Shown one piece after another: positions 39,866 through 51,209 of a stretch of DNA of 64,000 bases. Source of the DNA: Okeania sp. KiyG1 (lineage in GTDB: Bacteria; Cyanobacteriota; Cyanobacteriia; Cyanobacteriales; Microcoleaceae); contig NZ_BLZO01000093.1 in assembly GCF_014132355.1 (NCBI RefSeq), forward strand, positions 62,001 through 126,000. Reading direction: 5' to 3'. How positions within the stretch are numbered: the first letter of the stretch is position 1; each line of letters starts with the position of its first letter. Under the pieces are notes generated by a model. That model was not told the origin of the DNA. It saw only the letters and a program-made list of their open reading frames with translations, and did not search any database. The position numbers were made by a program, and so were the translations under genes.

Positions 39866-41520
39866 ATGACCAAATCTTCCATAATGACAATACTAAGTCG
39901 CGCTCATACTATTGCCAGAATGTCAAGACAAACTGGTATCCCTAGTGATGAATTATTAGGAATGGTAAAAGAAGCTAAAGCTAGGAAATTTCCGAATGCT
40001 TGCAGTCCCTTATTAAAAGATAGTTTAGACTTAGCTCAAAAATTTAAAGTTTCCCTTTTGTCCAAGGGTGGAGAAAGGACAATGGCTCAAACAACTCCAG
40101 TATTAATAGTAGGAGCAGGAATTGCTGGATTAACTGCTGCTTATCGTCTAACTCAAGCGGGAGTTCCAGTAAACGTGATTGAAGCAAATAACCGTGTAGG
40201 GGGGTAGAATCCGAACTCGCCAAAAAGCATTAGGTACTCCATTTGCTGTTGAACTTGGTGGGGAATTTATCTACGCCGAGCATATTTATTTGCGTAGTTT
40301 GATTGAGGAATTAGGATTACATCTTGTAGATTTGCACGCAGTGGATGAAAATTTGGAAACACAAGAGACTTACTTTTTTGAAGGTCGCAAGGTTTCATTG
40401 GCAGAAATTACCACAGATTTTGCACCAATTGCAGAGCAGATTAATAGAGATTTTGAGGCGATCGCTAATTTTAAGGACTATACTACAAAAATTCCAGCAG
40501 CAGTAGAACTAGATAATATCTCAATTGCTGAATATTTAGACCAAATTCCTCAAACTACACCAGCAATTCGCGAGCTAGTCAAAGCTGCTTATGAAACTTA
40601 CTACGGTCTAAATATGGAAGAGCAGTCTAGTCTCAATTTAATCTATATAATAGGTGCTCAACTAGGTAAGTTTGGCATTATTGGTGTTACCGAGCAACTT
40701 TTTTTATGTACAGGGAGGTAACGAACTGATCCCCCAAAAGTTGGCAAATTTAGTCTCTAATTCTATTGAGACGGGAACAATATTAGAAGCGATAAATTAT
40801 CTTTCTGATGGTCGGTATCGAGTGGTATTAAGGTCGGGGAACAGTACTTTTGAACGTACTTATGAGAGAATTTTGCTCACATTACCTTTAACTTTGTTAA
40901 GAAAAGTTCAGATTAATGTAGATTTGCCACCTTTGAAAAAGTTATCTATAGATACTGCTAGTTATGGAACGAACTCTAAGTTAATTACTACTTATCAAGA
41001 GAAAATTTGGCGTACTCGCTACAACTCTACAGCTAATGTCTATTTAGATTTAGGGTTTCAAAATACTTGGGAAACTTCTGAGAGTCGTTATCATCCAGGT
41101 ATGGGTTTGATTACACAATTTGTTGGCGGTACTCCAGGTGTAGCAATAGGAACTGGTAGTCCTGAAATTCATGCTCAAAAATTGAATTCCCAACTCGAAC
41201 GGGTTTTTCCTGGTATTAGTAATATTTCTATACCAGATCGGACAATTCGTAGTTATTGGTCAGGAGAAGTTTATACTCGTGGTTCTTATTTATGTTACAG
41301 ACCGGGGGAGTGGACAAAGTTTTATGGTGTAGAAAGACAGCGAGTGGGTAATATTTTTTTTGCCGGGGAGCATACATCTTTTCTAGAAAATCAAGGTTAT
41401 ATGGAAGGTGGTTGTCAGACTGGTGAAATAGCTGCTATGGAAATTTTACAAGATTTAGGTTTAAAAGGTAGTGTTGAAGCAATGAGGAGTCAGCGAGCTA
41501 AGAGTTTGAGAAAGTATTAA
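39866..41520 (+). pseudogene. Amine oxidase copy 3, two homopolymer frameshifts
   Basis: About 550 residues when repaired, aligned along its length with the intact oxidase at 36046: leader MTKSSIMTILSRAHTIARMS, FAD motif VLIVGAGIAGLTAAYRL, then a stop created by one extra G in the G6 run at ~40199-40204 (NNRVGG, then RIRTRQKALG in the next frame). A second shift is an extra T in the T7 run at ~40700-40706 (EQLF, then YVQGGNELIPQK). The C-terminal FAD site IFFAGEHTSFLENQGYMEGG is intact. Unlike copy 1 the twin-arginine motif is replaced by NACSPLLKDSL, so export would be lost even if the frame were whole. Confidence 0.88.
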
Positions 41521-42431
41521 TAAGTTATTAGTGGTTCAAAACTAGCTCAAAGGTGCAAAAATAAGTTTACCAGTGATTAATAGACATCTCCAGAAAATAA
41601 ACTTGCCTTTTATTTGCTATAAACTAGGGTTTAATTAATGGATAATGGATAATTACCTCTGGTTAAAACCGTCCTTGATTGAATATAAGGAAATATTATT
41701 TCTTTTTTTCCCTTGATATCAAATCCGGTTAATTGCACATAGAATTCGGTTATATAATATCTGTTTATAATTTCTTAAATTACTTCAACAGGACTTAGGC
41801 AGAACTACCATATCTAGTAGGGAAAATTTTCGTTACCACCTACAGATGGTGTCTGGTTTGATATGTGTGCATAATGTTCAAGCCTTTAATCTCCCCTACT
41901 CCCCCACTCCCCACTCCCCCACTCCCCTACTCCCAACTATATAATAAGTATTCAACCGGATTTGATATAAAAGGGGAGGCTTTTAACCAGAATTATTTAA
42001 TTAATAATTATTAATTATTAATTATTCGGTAATACCAATTTGATCAATATTTGCTACAAATAGTTAGGCTATTTCTTAGGAGTCATAATTAATAGTTTAA
42101 ATACCATTTTTCAGGTCATAAATCATTATTTTTGTCAAAGGAAATATCCTGCATTTGTCTTTTTATTGCTCTTACTATTCGTAACATTCTTTTTTCACGC
42201 TTGGTATAATAACTCAAAAAATTATTTTCCGTGTTTTTTTCCTAAAAATATCTTCCCTATTCCCTATTACCTATTCCCTAGTTTTACCGAAAAATTAAGG
42301 TATAAAGCCTCTCCATTGATGGAGAAAAAAGGAAAAATTCTTTTTAACCCAATCCTCTTCTTTTCAAAGAGAGGTAATTCTAAATTCTTGAAAAAGTCTA
42401 TATTTTGATTCGTAAATGTCTAATATTTACT
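41521..42431. repeat. Repeat-rich spacer
   Basis: No gene seen. A family C-like piece covers 41630-41700, CCCACTCCCC repeats 41893-41935, ATTATTA runs 41995-42030, a family D element 42031-42209 (ATACCAATTTGATCAAT ... TTTTTTCACGCTTGGTAT) and another family C copy 42285-42380 immediately upstream of the next gene. Confidence 0.65.
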
Positions 42432-42923
42432 ATGAAATACTTATATTTTACTATCTTAATACCATTGTTACACGGGGGAGTCGGTCGTCAATTATTACAG
42501 AATCATAAGGTGAATATATTTGCTCAAAATTCTGAGTTTGATAACCCAATTTGTTATATGGAAACTACGGAGGGGAAAATTATTAATTTAGTTAATCTCT
42601 GTGGCGATCGAGAAGATATTGATGAAGGTAAAAAAATTAGTTGCAAATCAGAATCAGAGAAAGTTAAATCTACAGAGATACCGATTAGTAATGTTAAGTA
42701 TGATGGTAATTTTTTAACTGGTAAAGTTGCTAATCAAAGTTGTCAAATTGTGAAACAAATTAAAGTAAATTATCAGGTATTAGATGATGCTGGTAATATC
42801 ATTGATAATGGGTTTATTTATGCTGAACCTAGTACGGTTGAACCGGGAAAAGTAGCATCGTTTAAAGGTAATGTTTCTCCGGGTGCTAAAGTAGAAACAA
42901 CTTTTGTGGAATGGAATGAGTAA
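42432..42923 (+). CDS. FxLYD-domain secreted protein
   Basis: About 163 residues from the preferred ATG 42432. An earlier frame-opening at 42405 would add nine residues and bury the signal peptide. The N-terminal MKYLYFTILIPLLHGGVG is hydrophobic and looks like a signal sequence, cleaved near IFAQ. After a short Cys-containing region, an FxLYD-like beta-sandwich (about 95-160) is visible: PISNVKYDGNFLTGKVANQS, later TVEPGKVASFKGNVSPGAKV. Such domains are common in cyanobacterial periplasmic proteins of unknown function. It stands alone; GAATTTA repeats follow its stop codon. Confidence 0.75.
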   Translation: MKYLYFTILIPLLHGGVGRQLLQNHKVNIFAQNSEFDNPICYMETTEGKIINLVNLCGDREDIDEGKKISCKSESEKVKSTEIPISNVKYDGNFLTGKVANQSCQIVKQIKVNYQVLDDAGNIIDNGFIYAEPSTVEPGKVASFKGNVSPGAKVETTFVEWNE

Positions 42924-43283
42924 GGAATTTAGAATTTAGAATTTAGAATTTAGAATTTAGAATTTAGAATTTCAAAAATGATATGGGATAGTTAACAATA
43001 TTAGAAATTCTGTTGCTTGAATTTTTTTGTTTATTTAGGTCTTGTAGATTAAATCTAAAAGCATTGACATATAAATACTTTAGCCTTTTTGGACTCGAAA
43101 AAAGTGCCTAGTTTTCAGCTCTTCATGCTCAAAAAGTTAGTATTTTAGGCGGCTTTGTTGGGCAGAAAAATCATTCTTACAAAACGCCCGCTCCTACCTC
43201 CTCGCTCATTCCCATTTCTCCTTTCTCCTGTCTCCTAACCCTACTAAAAGACTTTTGAGCGCAAACCCTATTTAGGTAATTAC

Positions 43284-43820
43284 TTATAATCCATTGGCAT
43301 AATTGTAAGCCTCTTTCTGTAATTCAAATATCTGCATCTGTTTTTCTATCAATATTAGGATTTTTCTTGAGTTTTTAATTGTATCTTCTGCTAGTTTTGT
43401 TTTTGAATTTTTGAGAAATTTAATTATCTCTTTATGTAAAATTGTTCGCTTTTTAAAATATTTTATTCTGTGTGCAAGTTCATTAAATTCTTCTACATTT
43501 TTATTTTTTGTATATCTATGTTTCAGTCTACGATACTGAGGATCAAAATATTGAATCAATAAGACAATAAACAATTTAATAGAAAGTAAAAATGCTTCTA
43601 CAAATAGTTTCCAGTTTTTCAATTTAAACAATTTAAAGAGGTTGAAAAATAAGTATTGTCGTAACTCGTAAACAAAAACATCAATAACATCTTCTTTAAC
43701 ATTTATAGAACTCCAAAAATTAACTTGGAAATGTTTGCATGAAAACTCTTTGAGGGCAGCTCTCAGATTTTCTCTTTCATTCATACAACCAAGACAATAA
43801 ATATATCCAAGATATGCCAA
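43284..43820 (-). pseudogene. Unknown gene, copy 1 (5'-truncated)
   Basis: A 178-residue open frame lacking the first ~85 residues seen in copy 3. It is continuous across EAFLLSIKLFIVLLIQYFDP, where copies 2 and 3 are frameshifted, so it shows the original reading of the C-terminal part. There is a central hydrophobic segment (FIVLLIQYF region) followed by a basic helical, probably coiled-coil tail (RRLKHRYTKNKNVEEFNELA...). Family not recognised. Confidence 0.6.
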
Positions 43821-44183
43821 ACATAATCTTTCATTATTTAGAATTCTGAATTTAGAATTCTGAATTTAGAATTTCAAAAATGATATGGGATAGTTAACAA
43901 TATTAGAAATTCTGTTGCTTGAATTTTTTTGTTTATTTAGGTCTTGTAGATTAAATCTAAAAGCATTGAAATATAAATACTTTAGCCTTTTGGACTCGAA
44001 AAAGTGCCTAGTTTTCAGCTCTTCATGCTCAAAAAGTTAGTATTTTAGGCGGCTTTGTTGGGCAGAAAAATCATTCTTACAAAACGCCCGCTCCTACCTC
44101 CTCGCTCATTCCCATTTCTCCTTTCTCCTGTCTCCTAACCCTACTAAAAGACTTTTGAGCGCAAACCCTATTTAGGTAATTAC

Positions 44184-44720
44184 TTATAATTCATTGGCAT
44201 AATTGTAAGCCTCTTTCTGTAATTCAAATATCTGCATCTGTTTTTCTATCAATATTAGGATTTTTCTTGAGTTTTTAATTGTATCTTCTGCTAGTTTTGT
44301 TTTTGAATTTTTGAGAAATTTAATTATCTCTTTATGTAAAATTGTTCGCTTTTTAAAATATTTTATTCTGTGTGCAAGTTCATTAAATTCTTCTACATTT
44401 TTATTTTTTGTATATCTATGTTTCAGTCTACGATACTGAGGATCAAAATATTGAATCAATAAGACAATAAAAAATTAATAGAAAGTAAAAATGCTTCTAC
44501 AAATAGTTTCCAGTTTTTCAATTTAAACAATTTAAAGAGGTTGAAAAATAAGTCTTGTCGTAACTCGTAAACAAAAACATCAATAACATCTTCTTTAACA
44601 TTTATAGAACTCCAAAATTAACTTGGAAATGTTTGCATGAAAACTCTTTCAGGGCAGCTCTCAGATTTTCTCTATCATTCATACAACCAAGACAATAAAT
44701 ATATCCAAGATATGCCAAAC
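44184..44720 (-). pseudogene. Unknown gene, copy 2 (truncated, two frameshifts)
   Basis: Nearly identical to copy 1 but missing one base near 44470 (the same deletion as copy 3) and one A near 44615 (AAAATTAAC in place of AAAAATTAAC). The last 91 residues (44184-44459) remain open. The same GAATTC-type junction truncates the 5' side. Confidence 0.7.
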
Positions 44721-45081
44721 ATAATCTTTCATTATTTAGAATTCTGAATTTAGAATTCTGAATTTAGAATTTCAAAAATGATATGGGATAGTTAACAATA
44801 TTAGAAATTCTGTTGCTTGAATTTTTTTGTTTATTTAGGTCTTGTAGATTAAATCTAAAAGCATTGAAATATAAATACTTTAGCCTTTTGGACTCGAAAA
44901 AGTGCCTAGTTTTCAGCTCTTCATGCTCAAAAAGTTAGTATTTTAGGCGGCTTTGTTGGGCAGAAAAATCATTCTTACAAAACGCCCGCTCCTACCTCCT
45001 CGCTCATTCCCATTTCTCCTTTCTCCTGTCTCCTAACCCTACTAAAAGACTTTTGAGCGCAAACCCTATTTAGGTAATTAC

Positions 45082-45869
45082 TTATAATTCATTGGCATAA
45101 TTGTAAGCCTCTTTCTGTAATTCAAATATCTGCATCTGTTTTTCTATCAATATTAGGATTTTTCTTGAGTTTTTAATTGTATCTTCTGCTAGTTTTGTTT
45201 TTGAATTTTTGAGAAATTTAATTATCTCTTTATGTAAAATTGTTCGCTTTTTAAAATATTTTATTCTGTGTGCAAGTTCATTAAATTCTTCTACATTTTT
45301 ATTTTTTGTATATCTATGTTTCAGTCTACGATACTGAGGATCAAAATATTGAATCAATAAGACAATAAAAAATTAATAGAAAGTAAAAATGCTTCTACAA
45401 ATAGTTTCCAGTTTTTCAATTTAAACAATTTAAAGAGGTTGAAAAATAAGTCTTGTCGTAACTCGTAAACAAAAACATCAATAACATCTTCTTTAACATT
45501 TATAGAACTCCAAAAATTAACTTGGAAATGTTTGCATGAAAACTCTTTGAGGGCAGCTCTCAGATTTTCTCTATCATTCATACAAGCAAGACAATAAATA
45601 TATCCAACATAAGCCAAACATAATCTTTCATTTTTTTCCATACTCAGAGCATTTCTAAAACACTTGTATGCTTCACCTACAAAAAAAAATTTTCTCTCAA
45701 TATCATAGGTTCTTTCACTATTTTGTAAGTCTCTAATACCTGAATTTAACTCTGTGTTTATCAATTTATCTATTTTGACATTTGAAGATTCTATGAAACC
45801 AGTTATTTCTGCTATTTTTATACCTGAATTAAAACCTTGAGCCAATAATGAAATACTAAAATCAACCAT
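45082..45869 (-). pseudogene. Unknown gene, copy 3 (full 5' end, one frameshift)
   Basis: The parental copy: starts MVDFSISLLAQGFNSGIKIA at 45869 and gives about 260 residues once the one-base deletion at about 45368-45376 is repaired. The N-terminal half looks helical with a TPR-like stretch (YKCFRNALSMEKNERLCLAY, then VGYIYCLACMNDRENLRAAL), followed by FWSSINVKEDVIDVF, a hydrophobic segment and a basic coiled-coil tail. I do not recognise the family. The downstream duplications carry only its 3' two thirds. Confidence 0.65.
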
Positions 45870-45870
45870 A

Positions 45871-46504
45871 ATGATGTAACTAATATAGACAACTTTTTAG
45901 AGTATGGCAGGCAAATCTATTCTCAGATTTGGATACAGATAAAAATGTACTTGGAAGTATTTTTGAATCTTTTTCTATGGATGATTATAATTATAAATTT
46001 CACTAGATGAATAAGCATTTCCTGCGGAATGCTGCGCAAACAGCTATTAGCAGTCAGCTATTCCTAGGGAATGCTACGCAAACAGCTCTTAGTAATGAAT
46101 AATTACTTCTCAGATTTATAAATGGGAATTTAGCAGTAAATTTTTATTCAAACTCAATTTCAAAGGTTGTTTTTACCTTCTCCAAAATTAATAGCTGAAG
46201 TCCGCAGTTCCGACCTAGGAGGCTAGCTAATAGCTGACGGCTGAATGCTTACTTAGATGAAATATATAACCGAAAAAAGTAATATACTTTTGCAAAGATA
46301 ATATACTCGCAAAATTCTGCTATTTATGCTAATCTTATTCCGCAAAAATCTACAAAAATAATTAAACTATTTCTTCCCTTCTTCCCTCTTCCTTCTTAAC
46401 TTCAACTTAAATTATAAAAAAATCATAGATATATTTAAAGATATACAATTATAGATCCATAATCTGGACACAAAGAAAAATATTGTAGTCCAGACGATCG
46501 AAGT
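45871..46504. repeat. Spacer upstream of icd with palindromic repeats
   Basis: Two copies of the CCTGCGGAATGCTGCGCAAACAGC family at 46020-46045 and 46060-46087, and the CCGCAGTTCCGACCTAGGAGG palindromic block at 46199-46225 (inverted relative of 12421-12445). The icd promoter probably lies in 46390-46500; no NtcA site (GTA-N8-TAC) was convincing. Confidence 0.6.
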
Positions 46505-47929
46505 ATGTACGAAAAAATAACTCCCCCAACCACCGGTTCTAAAGTCAGTTTCAGCAACGGCCAACCTAATATTCCAGACGACCCCATTATCCCATTTATT
46601 CGGGGCGATGGTACAGGGGTAGATTTATGGCCAGCATCTCAAAAAGTCTTTGATGCCGCGATCGCTACTGCCTATGGTGGTAAACGCAAAATCAATTGGT
46701 TTAAGGTTTATGCTGGTGATGAAGCTTGTGAAAAATATGGCACTTACCAATATTTGCCGGAAGACACTCTCAACGCTATTAAAGAATACGGTATTGCCAT
46801 TAAAGGTCCTTTGACCACTCCCATCGGTGGGGGTATTCGCTCCTTAAATGTGGCATTGCGTCAAATTAACGATTTATATGCTTGTGTTCGTCCTTGTAGA
46901 TATTACGCGGGTACCCCTTCTCCCCACAAAACTCCAGAAAAATTAGATGTCATTATTTATCGGGAAAATACTGAAGATATTTATCTAGGAATAGAATGGC
47001 GCGAGGGTACTGATATTGCTAGTAAGTTGATTGATCTTTTAAACAAAGACTTAATTCCTGCTACTCCCGAACATGGGAAAAAGCAAATTCGCCTCGACTC
47101 AGGTATTGGTATTAAACCTATTAGTAAAACTGGTTCGCAACGGTTAATCAAACGTGCCATCCAAAATGCTTTACGTTTACCCAAGTCAAAACAAATGGTA
47201 ACTTTGGTCCATAAGGGTAATATTATGAAGTACACTGAAGGTGCATTTCGTGACTGGGGTTATGAATTAGCAACTACTGAATTTCGGACTGAATGTGTGA
47301 CGGAAAGAGAATCTTGGATACTTTCTAATAAGGAGGAAAATCCTAATATTAGTAGTGAAGAAAATGCTCGAAAAATTGAGCCTGGTTATGATGGTTTAAC
47401 ACCAGAAAAACAAGCTGAAATTTGTCAAGAAGTTGAAGGTGTATTAGCAGCTATTTGGGATAGTCATGGGGATGGAAAATGGCAAGATAAAATTATGGTA
47501 AATGACCGTATTGCTGATAGTATTTTCCAACAAATTCAAACTCGACCAGGGGAATATTCTATTCTGGCAACTATGAATTTGAATGGGGATTATGTATCTG
47601 ATGCTGCTGCTGCTGTTGTTGGTGGTTTAGGTATGGGGCCTGGTGCTAATATTGGTGATCAATGTGCTATTTTTGAGGCTACCCATGGCACTGCACCAAA
47701 ACACGCAGGTTTAGATAGAGTTAATCCTGGTTCTTTGATTCTTTCTGGGGTAATGATGTTGGAATATATGGGTTGGCAAGAAGCTGCCGATTTAATTAAA
47801 AAAGGTATTGAGCTTGCTATTTCTAATCGTGAAGTAACTTATGATTTGGCAAGGTTAATGGAACCACCTGTGGAAGCTTTGAAATGTTCTGAGTTTGCTG
47901 ATGCAATTATCAAACATTTTCAAGATTAG
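46505..47929 (+). CDS. icd: NADP-dependent isocitrate dehydrogenase
   Basis: Oxidatively decarboxylates isocitrate to 2-oxoglutarate, the carbon skeleton for ammonium assimilation and the nitrogen-status signal in cyanobacteria. 474 residues, the usual cyanobacterial length. [22 protein letters not shown]-type substrate loop (with Ser and Arg ligands), [17 protein letters not shown], the NADP-binding [20 protein letters not shown] (~360-380, metal-binding Asp) and the [11 protein letters not shown] signature are all intact. A GCGATCGC site lies near the start. Monocistronic, with TTAATAA repeats directly after the stop. Confidence 0.97.
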   Translation: MYEKITPPTTGSKVSFSNGQPNIPDDPIIPFIRGDGTGVDLWPASQKVFDAAIATAYGGKRKINWFKVYAGDEACEKYGTYQYLPEDTLNAIKEYGIAIKGPLTTPIGGGIRSLNVALRQINDLYACVRPCRYYAGTPSPHKTPEKLDVIIYRENTEDIYLGIEWREGTDIASKLIDLLNKDLIPATPEHGKKQIRLDSGIGIKPISKTGSQRLIKRAIQNALRLPKSKQMVTLVHKGNIMKYTEGAFRDWGYELATTEFRTECVTERESWILSNKEENPNISSEENARKIEPGYDGLTPEKQAEICQEVEGVLAAIWDSHGDGKWQDKIMVNDRIADSIFQQIQTRPGEYSILATMNLNGDYVSDAAAAVVGGLGMGPGANIGDQCAIFEATHGTAPKHAGLDRVNPGSLILSGVMMLEYMGWQEAADLIKKGIELAISNREVTYDLARLMEPPVEALKCSEFADAIIKHFQD

Positions 47930-48466
47930 ATAAGTGTTCAACAATTAATAATTAATAATTAATAATTAATAATTACTTCTCCTTGAAAAGAAGGAAGAAG
48001 GAAGGAGGAAGAAGGAAGAAGGAAGAAGCGGAAGAAGGAAAAATCTTATGTTGTCTGAGTTTTAAACTGTTGAACTGTCCTGACCTTTCCTTCAACTGCT
48101 ATATAGTGTTTCTCAAATTAGTGAGATACAGTTATCTTTTTGTCTTTTTGTCTTTTTATTCCCTGTTCCTTCTTCCTTGTTCTCTCAAACCTAAAATTTT
48201 GTACCTCACGCTTTTTAGGAATTGCTATAATATGAAATCTAAAAGAATGCTACGAATAATTTCTCTGCTTAAAAGACTTTAACGATAAATTGTGATTTAA
48301 AGCCTCCCCTTTTAAGGGGAAAAAGAAAAAAATTTTCCTTTGAGTAAATCCTCTCCTTGAAAAGAAGAGGTAATAATTAATTCTTAATTGTTGAACTAGG
48401 AATGTCAATTTGACTAAGAACAGGATTTGACTCTAACTAAATGATATATAAGCTATTACTACTGAT
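47930..48466. repeat. Spacer with GGAAGAA and family C repeats
   Basis: GGAAGAAGGAAGAAG runs at 47988-48040 and a complete family C element at 48285-48390 (AACGATAAATTGTGATTTAAAG ... GAAAAGAAGAGGTAATAATT). A plus-strand frame across 47983-48282 is low-complexity translation and not a gene. Confidence 0.65.
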
Positions 48467-49732
48467 ATGTCAAATATTCTCGAACAAGCAAAAATAGCTA
48501 GCCAAGAAAAAAATTGGTCTTTAGTTAATCAGTATTTACAGCAATTTTTATTAGCATCTCAAAAGACCCGTGTTGAATTGTTAGAAAATGCCGATTTAGA
48601 TGTGGCGATAAACCTAGCAATAACTGTTCTTAGAAATGGAGATTTTCAAGAAAGATGGGATATTTATAAACTATTTAAGCAGATTGGTAAACCAGCGATC
48701 GCTCCGTTAATTGAAATGATTGAGGATGAAGAAATAGAGCTAGAAAAACGTTGGTTTGTAGTTCGGATATTGGCAGATTTTAACAGTGATGAAGTTCGAG
48801 AAGTTCTGAAAAAGATAATTATTAGTTCACAGGTGGAAGATTTACAAGAAATAGCAGCAGATACTTTGGCAAATTTGGGAGATTCAGCAGTTGATATTTT
48901 AACAGATTTATTGGCAAAGTCAGATTCACGATTATTAGCAACAAAATCTTTAGCTCAAATTAATTCCTATAGCACTATAAGACCATTATTAACTGTAGTA
49001 ACAGACAGCAATGATGAAGTTAGAAAAACTGCAATTAATGCTTTGAGTAATTACCATGATTATCGGTTGCCTTTTGTCTTAATTTCGGCTTTAAAAGATA
49101 CAGTAGCTCAAGTTAGAAAGGAAGCAGTAATAGGCTTGAGTGCTTATGCTAATTTACACCAAGAATTGGGTTTAGTGGAATTGCTACAACCTTTATTGTG
49201 GGATATTAATTTTGAAGTTTGTCAACAAGCAGCGATCGCTATGGGAAAAATCGGTACAAATACGGCAGCAACGGCTTTATTTGAACTGTTAAAAACAACG
49301 AATGTTTCAGTTTTTTTAAAGCTAGATGCGGTGCGTGCTTTAGGTTGGATTGAAACTCAAGTATCTGTGGAATATCTACAAGGTTTACTAGGAGATAATT
49401 GTTTAGTTGCAGTAGAATATCAGCCACAAATTGTGAATGAAATTATTACAGCATTAGGTAAAATTGAGTGTCAGGAATTAAAGCCAAAAGCTACAGAAAT
49501 TTTGATTGAATTTCTCAGAAATAATAATTCAGTTTTAGAAGGCGTTCGTGTCAAAAATTCTTTAGTTTTAGCATTGGGATATTTGGGAGATATTCGCGCT
49601 CTAGATTATCTCATTCAGTTATTAGAAGAAAATGATGTTAGCGTGAGACTTCATTGTATAGCAGCATTGAAACAATTAGACTCAGAAAGAGCATATCAAC
49701 AACTTATTTATTTATCTCAAAAGCAAATATAA
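48467..49732 (+). CDS. HEAT-repeat (PBS lyase-like) protein
   Basis: 421-residue all-helical protein made of about ten HEAT-like repeats (patterns such as IAPLIEMIEDEEIELEKRWF, VREVLKKIII, VRKTAINALSNYHDYRLPFV, VRLHCIAALKQLDSERAYQQ). The repeats resemble those of phycobilin lyase CpcE/NblB relatives. No catalytic residues can be assigned; many cyanobacterial members are scaffold or phycobilisome-related proteins. No signal peptide. It has two GCGATCGC sites. An eight-copy tandem array begins 110 bp after its stop codon. Confidence 0.85.
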   Translation: MSNILEQAKIASQEKNWSLVNQYLQQFLLASQKTRVELLENADLDVAINLAITVLRNGDFQERWDIYKLFKQIGKPAIAPLIEMIEDEEIELEKRWFVVRILADFNSDEVREVLKKIIISSQVEDLQEIAADTLANLGDSAVDILTDLLAKSDSRLLATKSLAQINSYSTIRPLLTVVTDSNDEVRKTAINALSNYHDYRLPFVLISALKDTVAQVRKEAVIGLSAYANLHQELGLVELLQPLLWDINFEVCQQAAIAMGKIGTNTAATALFELLKTTNVSVFLKLDAVRALGWIETQVSVEYLQGLLGDNCLVAVEYQPQIVNEIITALGKIECQELKPKATEILIEFLRNNNSVLEGVRVKNSLVLALGYLGDIRALDYLIQLLEENDVSVRLHCIAALKQLDSERAYQQLIYLSQKQI

Positions 49733-49842
49733 AATCTGAGTTAAAAACAGGAATAGCTACAGCTATTGCTGAATGGAATCATTAAAAATATCTTAGGTTT
49801 TATGTATTAGGTTTTAGGTAAGCTTTTTTCCCTACTTAAAAA

Positions 49843-51128
49843 GGGAGTAATACCAAGGGTGAAAAAGAATGTTACAAATAGTTTCGCTCCTTTAGATGTG
49901 AAATAATTTCCTGAAATTACTGTAGTGTCAAAGTTTTGAGTCTATAAAATATTACTTTTAACTTTTAACTTTTGACTTTTGACTTTTGAAAAAGGGAGTA
50001 ATACCAAGGGTGAAAAAAGAATGTTACAAATAGTTTCGCTCCTTTAGATGTGAAATAATTTCCTGAAATTACTGTAGTGTCAAAGTTTTGAGTCTATAAA
50101 ATATTACTTTTAACTTTTAACTTTTAACTTTTAACTTTTGACTTTTGACTTTTGACTTTTGAAAAAGGGAGTAATACCAAGGGTGAAAAAAGAATGTTAC
50201 AAATAGTTTCGCTCCTTTAGATGTGAAATAATTTCCTGAAATTACTGTAGTGTCAAAGTTTTGAGTCTATAAAATATTACTTTTAACTTTTAACTTTTAA
50301 CTTTTGACTTTTGACTTTTTAAAATGGGAGTAATACCAAGGGTGAAAAAGAATGTTACAAATAGTTTCGCTCCTTTAGATGTGAAATAATTTCCTGAAAT
50401 TACTGTAGTGTCAAAGTTTTGAGTCTATAAAATATTACTTTTAACTTTTAACTTTTAACTTTTGACTTTTGACTTTTGAAAAAGGGAGTAATACCAAGGG
50501 TGAAAAAGAATGTTACAAATAGTTTCGCTCCTTTAGATGTGAAATAATTTCCTGAAATTACTGTAGTGTCAAAGTTTTGAGTCTATAAAATATTACTTTT
50601 AACTTTTAACTTTTGACTTTTGACTTTTGAAAAAGGGAGTAATACCAAGGGTGAAAAAGAATGTTACAAATAGTTTCGCTCCTTTAGATGTGAAATAATT
50701 TCCTGAAATTACTGTAGTGTCAAAGTTTTGAGTCTATAAAATATTACTTTTAACTTTTAACTTTTAACTTTTAACTTTTGACTTTTGACTTTTGACTTTT
50801 GAAAAAGGGAGTAATACCAAGGGTGAAAAAGAATGTTACAAATAGTTTCGCTCCTTTAGATGTGAAATAATTTCCTGAAATTACTGTAGTGTCAAAGTTT
50901 TGAGTCTATAAAATATTACTTTTAACTTTTAACTTTTAACTTTTTACTTTTGACTTTTGAAAAGGGAGTAATACCAAGGGTGAAAAAGAATGTTACAAAT
51001 AGTTTCGCTCCTTTAGATGTGAAATAATTTCCTGAAATTACTGTAGTGTCAAAGTTTTGAGTCTATAAAATATTACTTTTAACTTTTAACTTTTAACTTT
51101 TAACTTTTGACTTTTAACTTTTGACTTT
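49843..51128. repeat. Tandem array, eight copies of a ~150-173-bp unit with variable heptamer tract
   Basis: Units (GGGAGTAATACCAAGGGTGA) start at 49843, 49994, 50167, 50326, 50484, 50635, 50807 and 50964. Each has a nearly invariant ~113-bp core (GAATGTTACAAATAGTTTCG, then TAGATGTGAAATAATTTCCT, then CAAAGTTTTGAGTCTATAAA) and a tail of 5-9 heptamers TTTTAAC/TTTTGAC. Period variation comes from heptamer number. The core start resembles the reverse complement of family D ends (GGTATTACTCCC / CTTGGTAT). No ORF. Confidence 0.95.
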
Positions 51129-51209
51129 CGTGAATATGTTATTATATAATAACATGAGGTATAATTAGCTCCTATTTTTAGCTCTAATTCCAGGGATAAC
51201 TTAAAATCC

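Larger units (their letters stand above)
42973..45870. repeat. Three tandem copies of a ~900-bp segment
   Basis: Units start (CAAAAATGATATGGGATAG) at 42973, 43875 and 44773, so periods are 902 and 898 bp. Each unit holds a family B MITE (43037-43269, 43939-44169, 44837-45067) and a minus-strand gene copy. Only the third keeps the 5' end of the gene. The junction in copies 1 and 2 is a GAATTCTGAATTTAGAATTC-type repeat directly after the codons for NERL, which probably supplied the recombination site. Confidence 0.95.

Noticed and set aside
46390-46504. NtcA-binding site in front of icd
   Set aside because: NtcA control of icd is known in cyanobacteria, but no GTA-N8-TAC with a -10 at the right distance was found.
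47983-48282. Plus-strand open frame after icd
   Set aside because: Starts in a GGAAGAA simple repeat and crosses a spacer; composition is low-complexity.
49843-51128. CRISPR array or long coding repeat
   Set aside because: Units of ~113 bp plus heptamers, no spacer diversity, no open frame conserved across copies.
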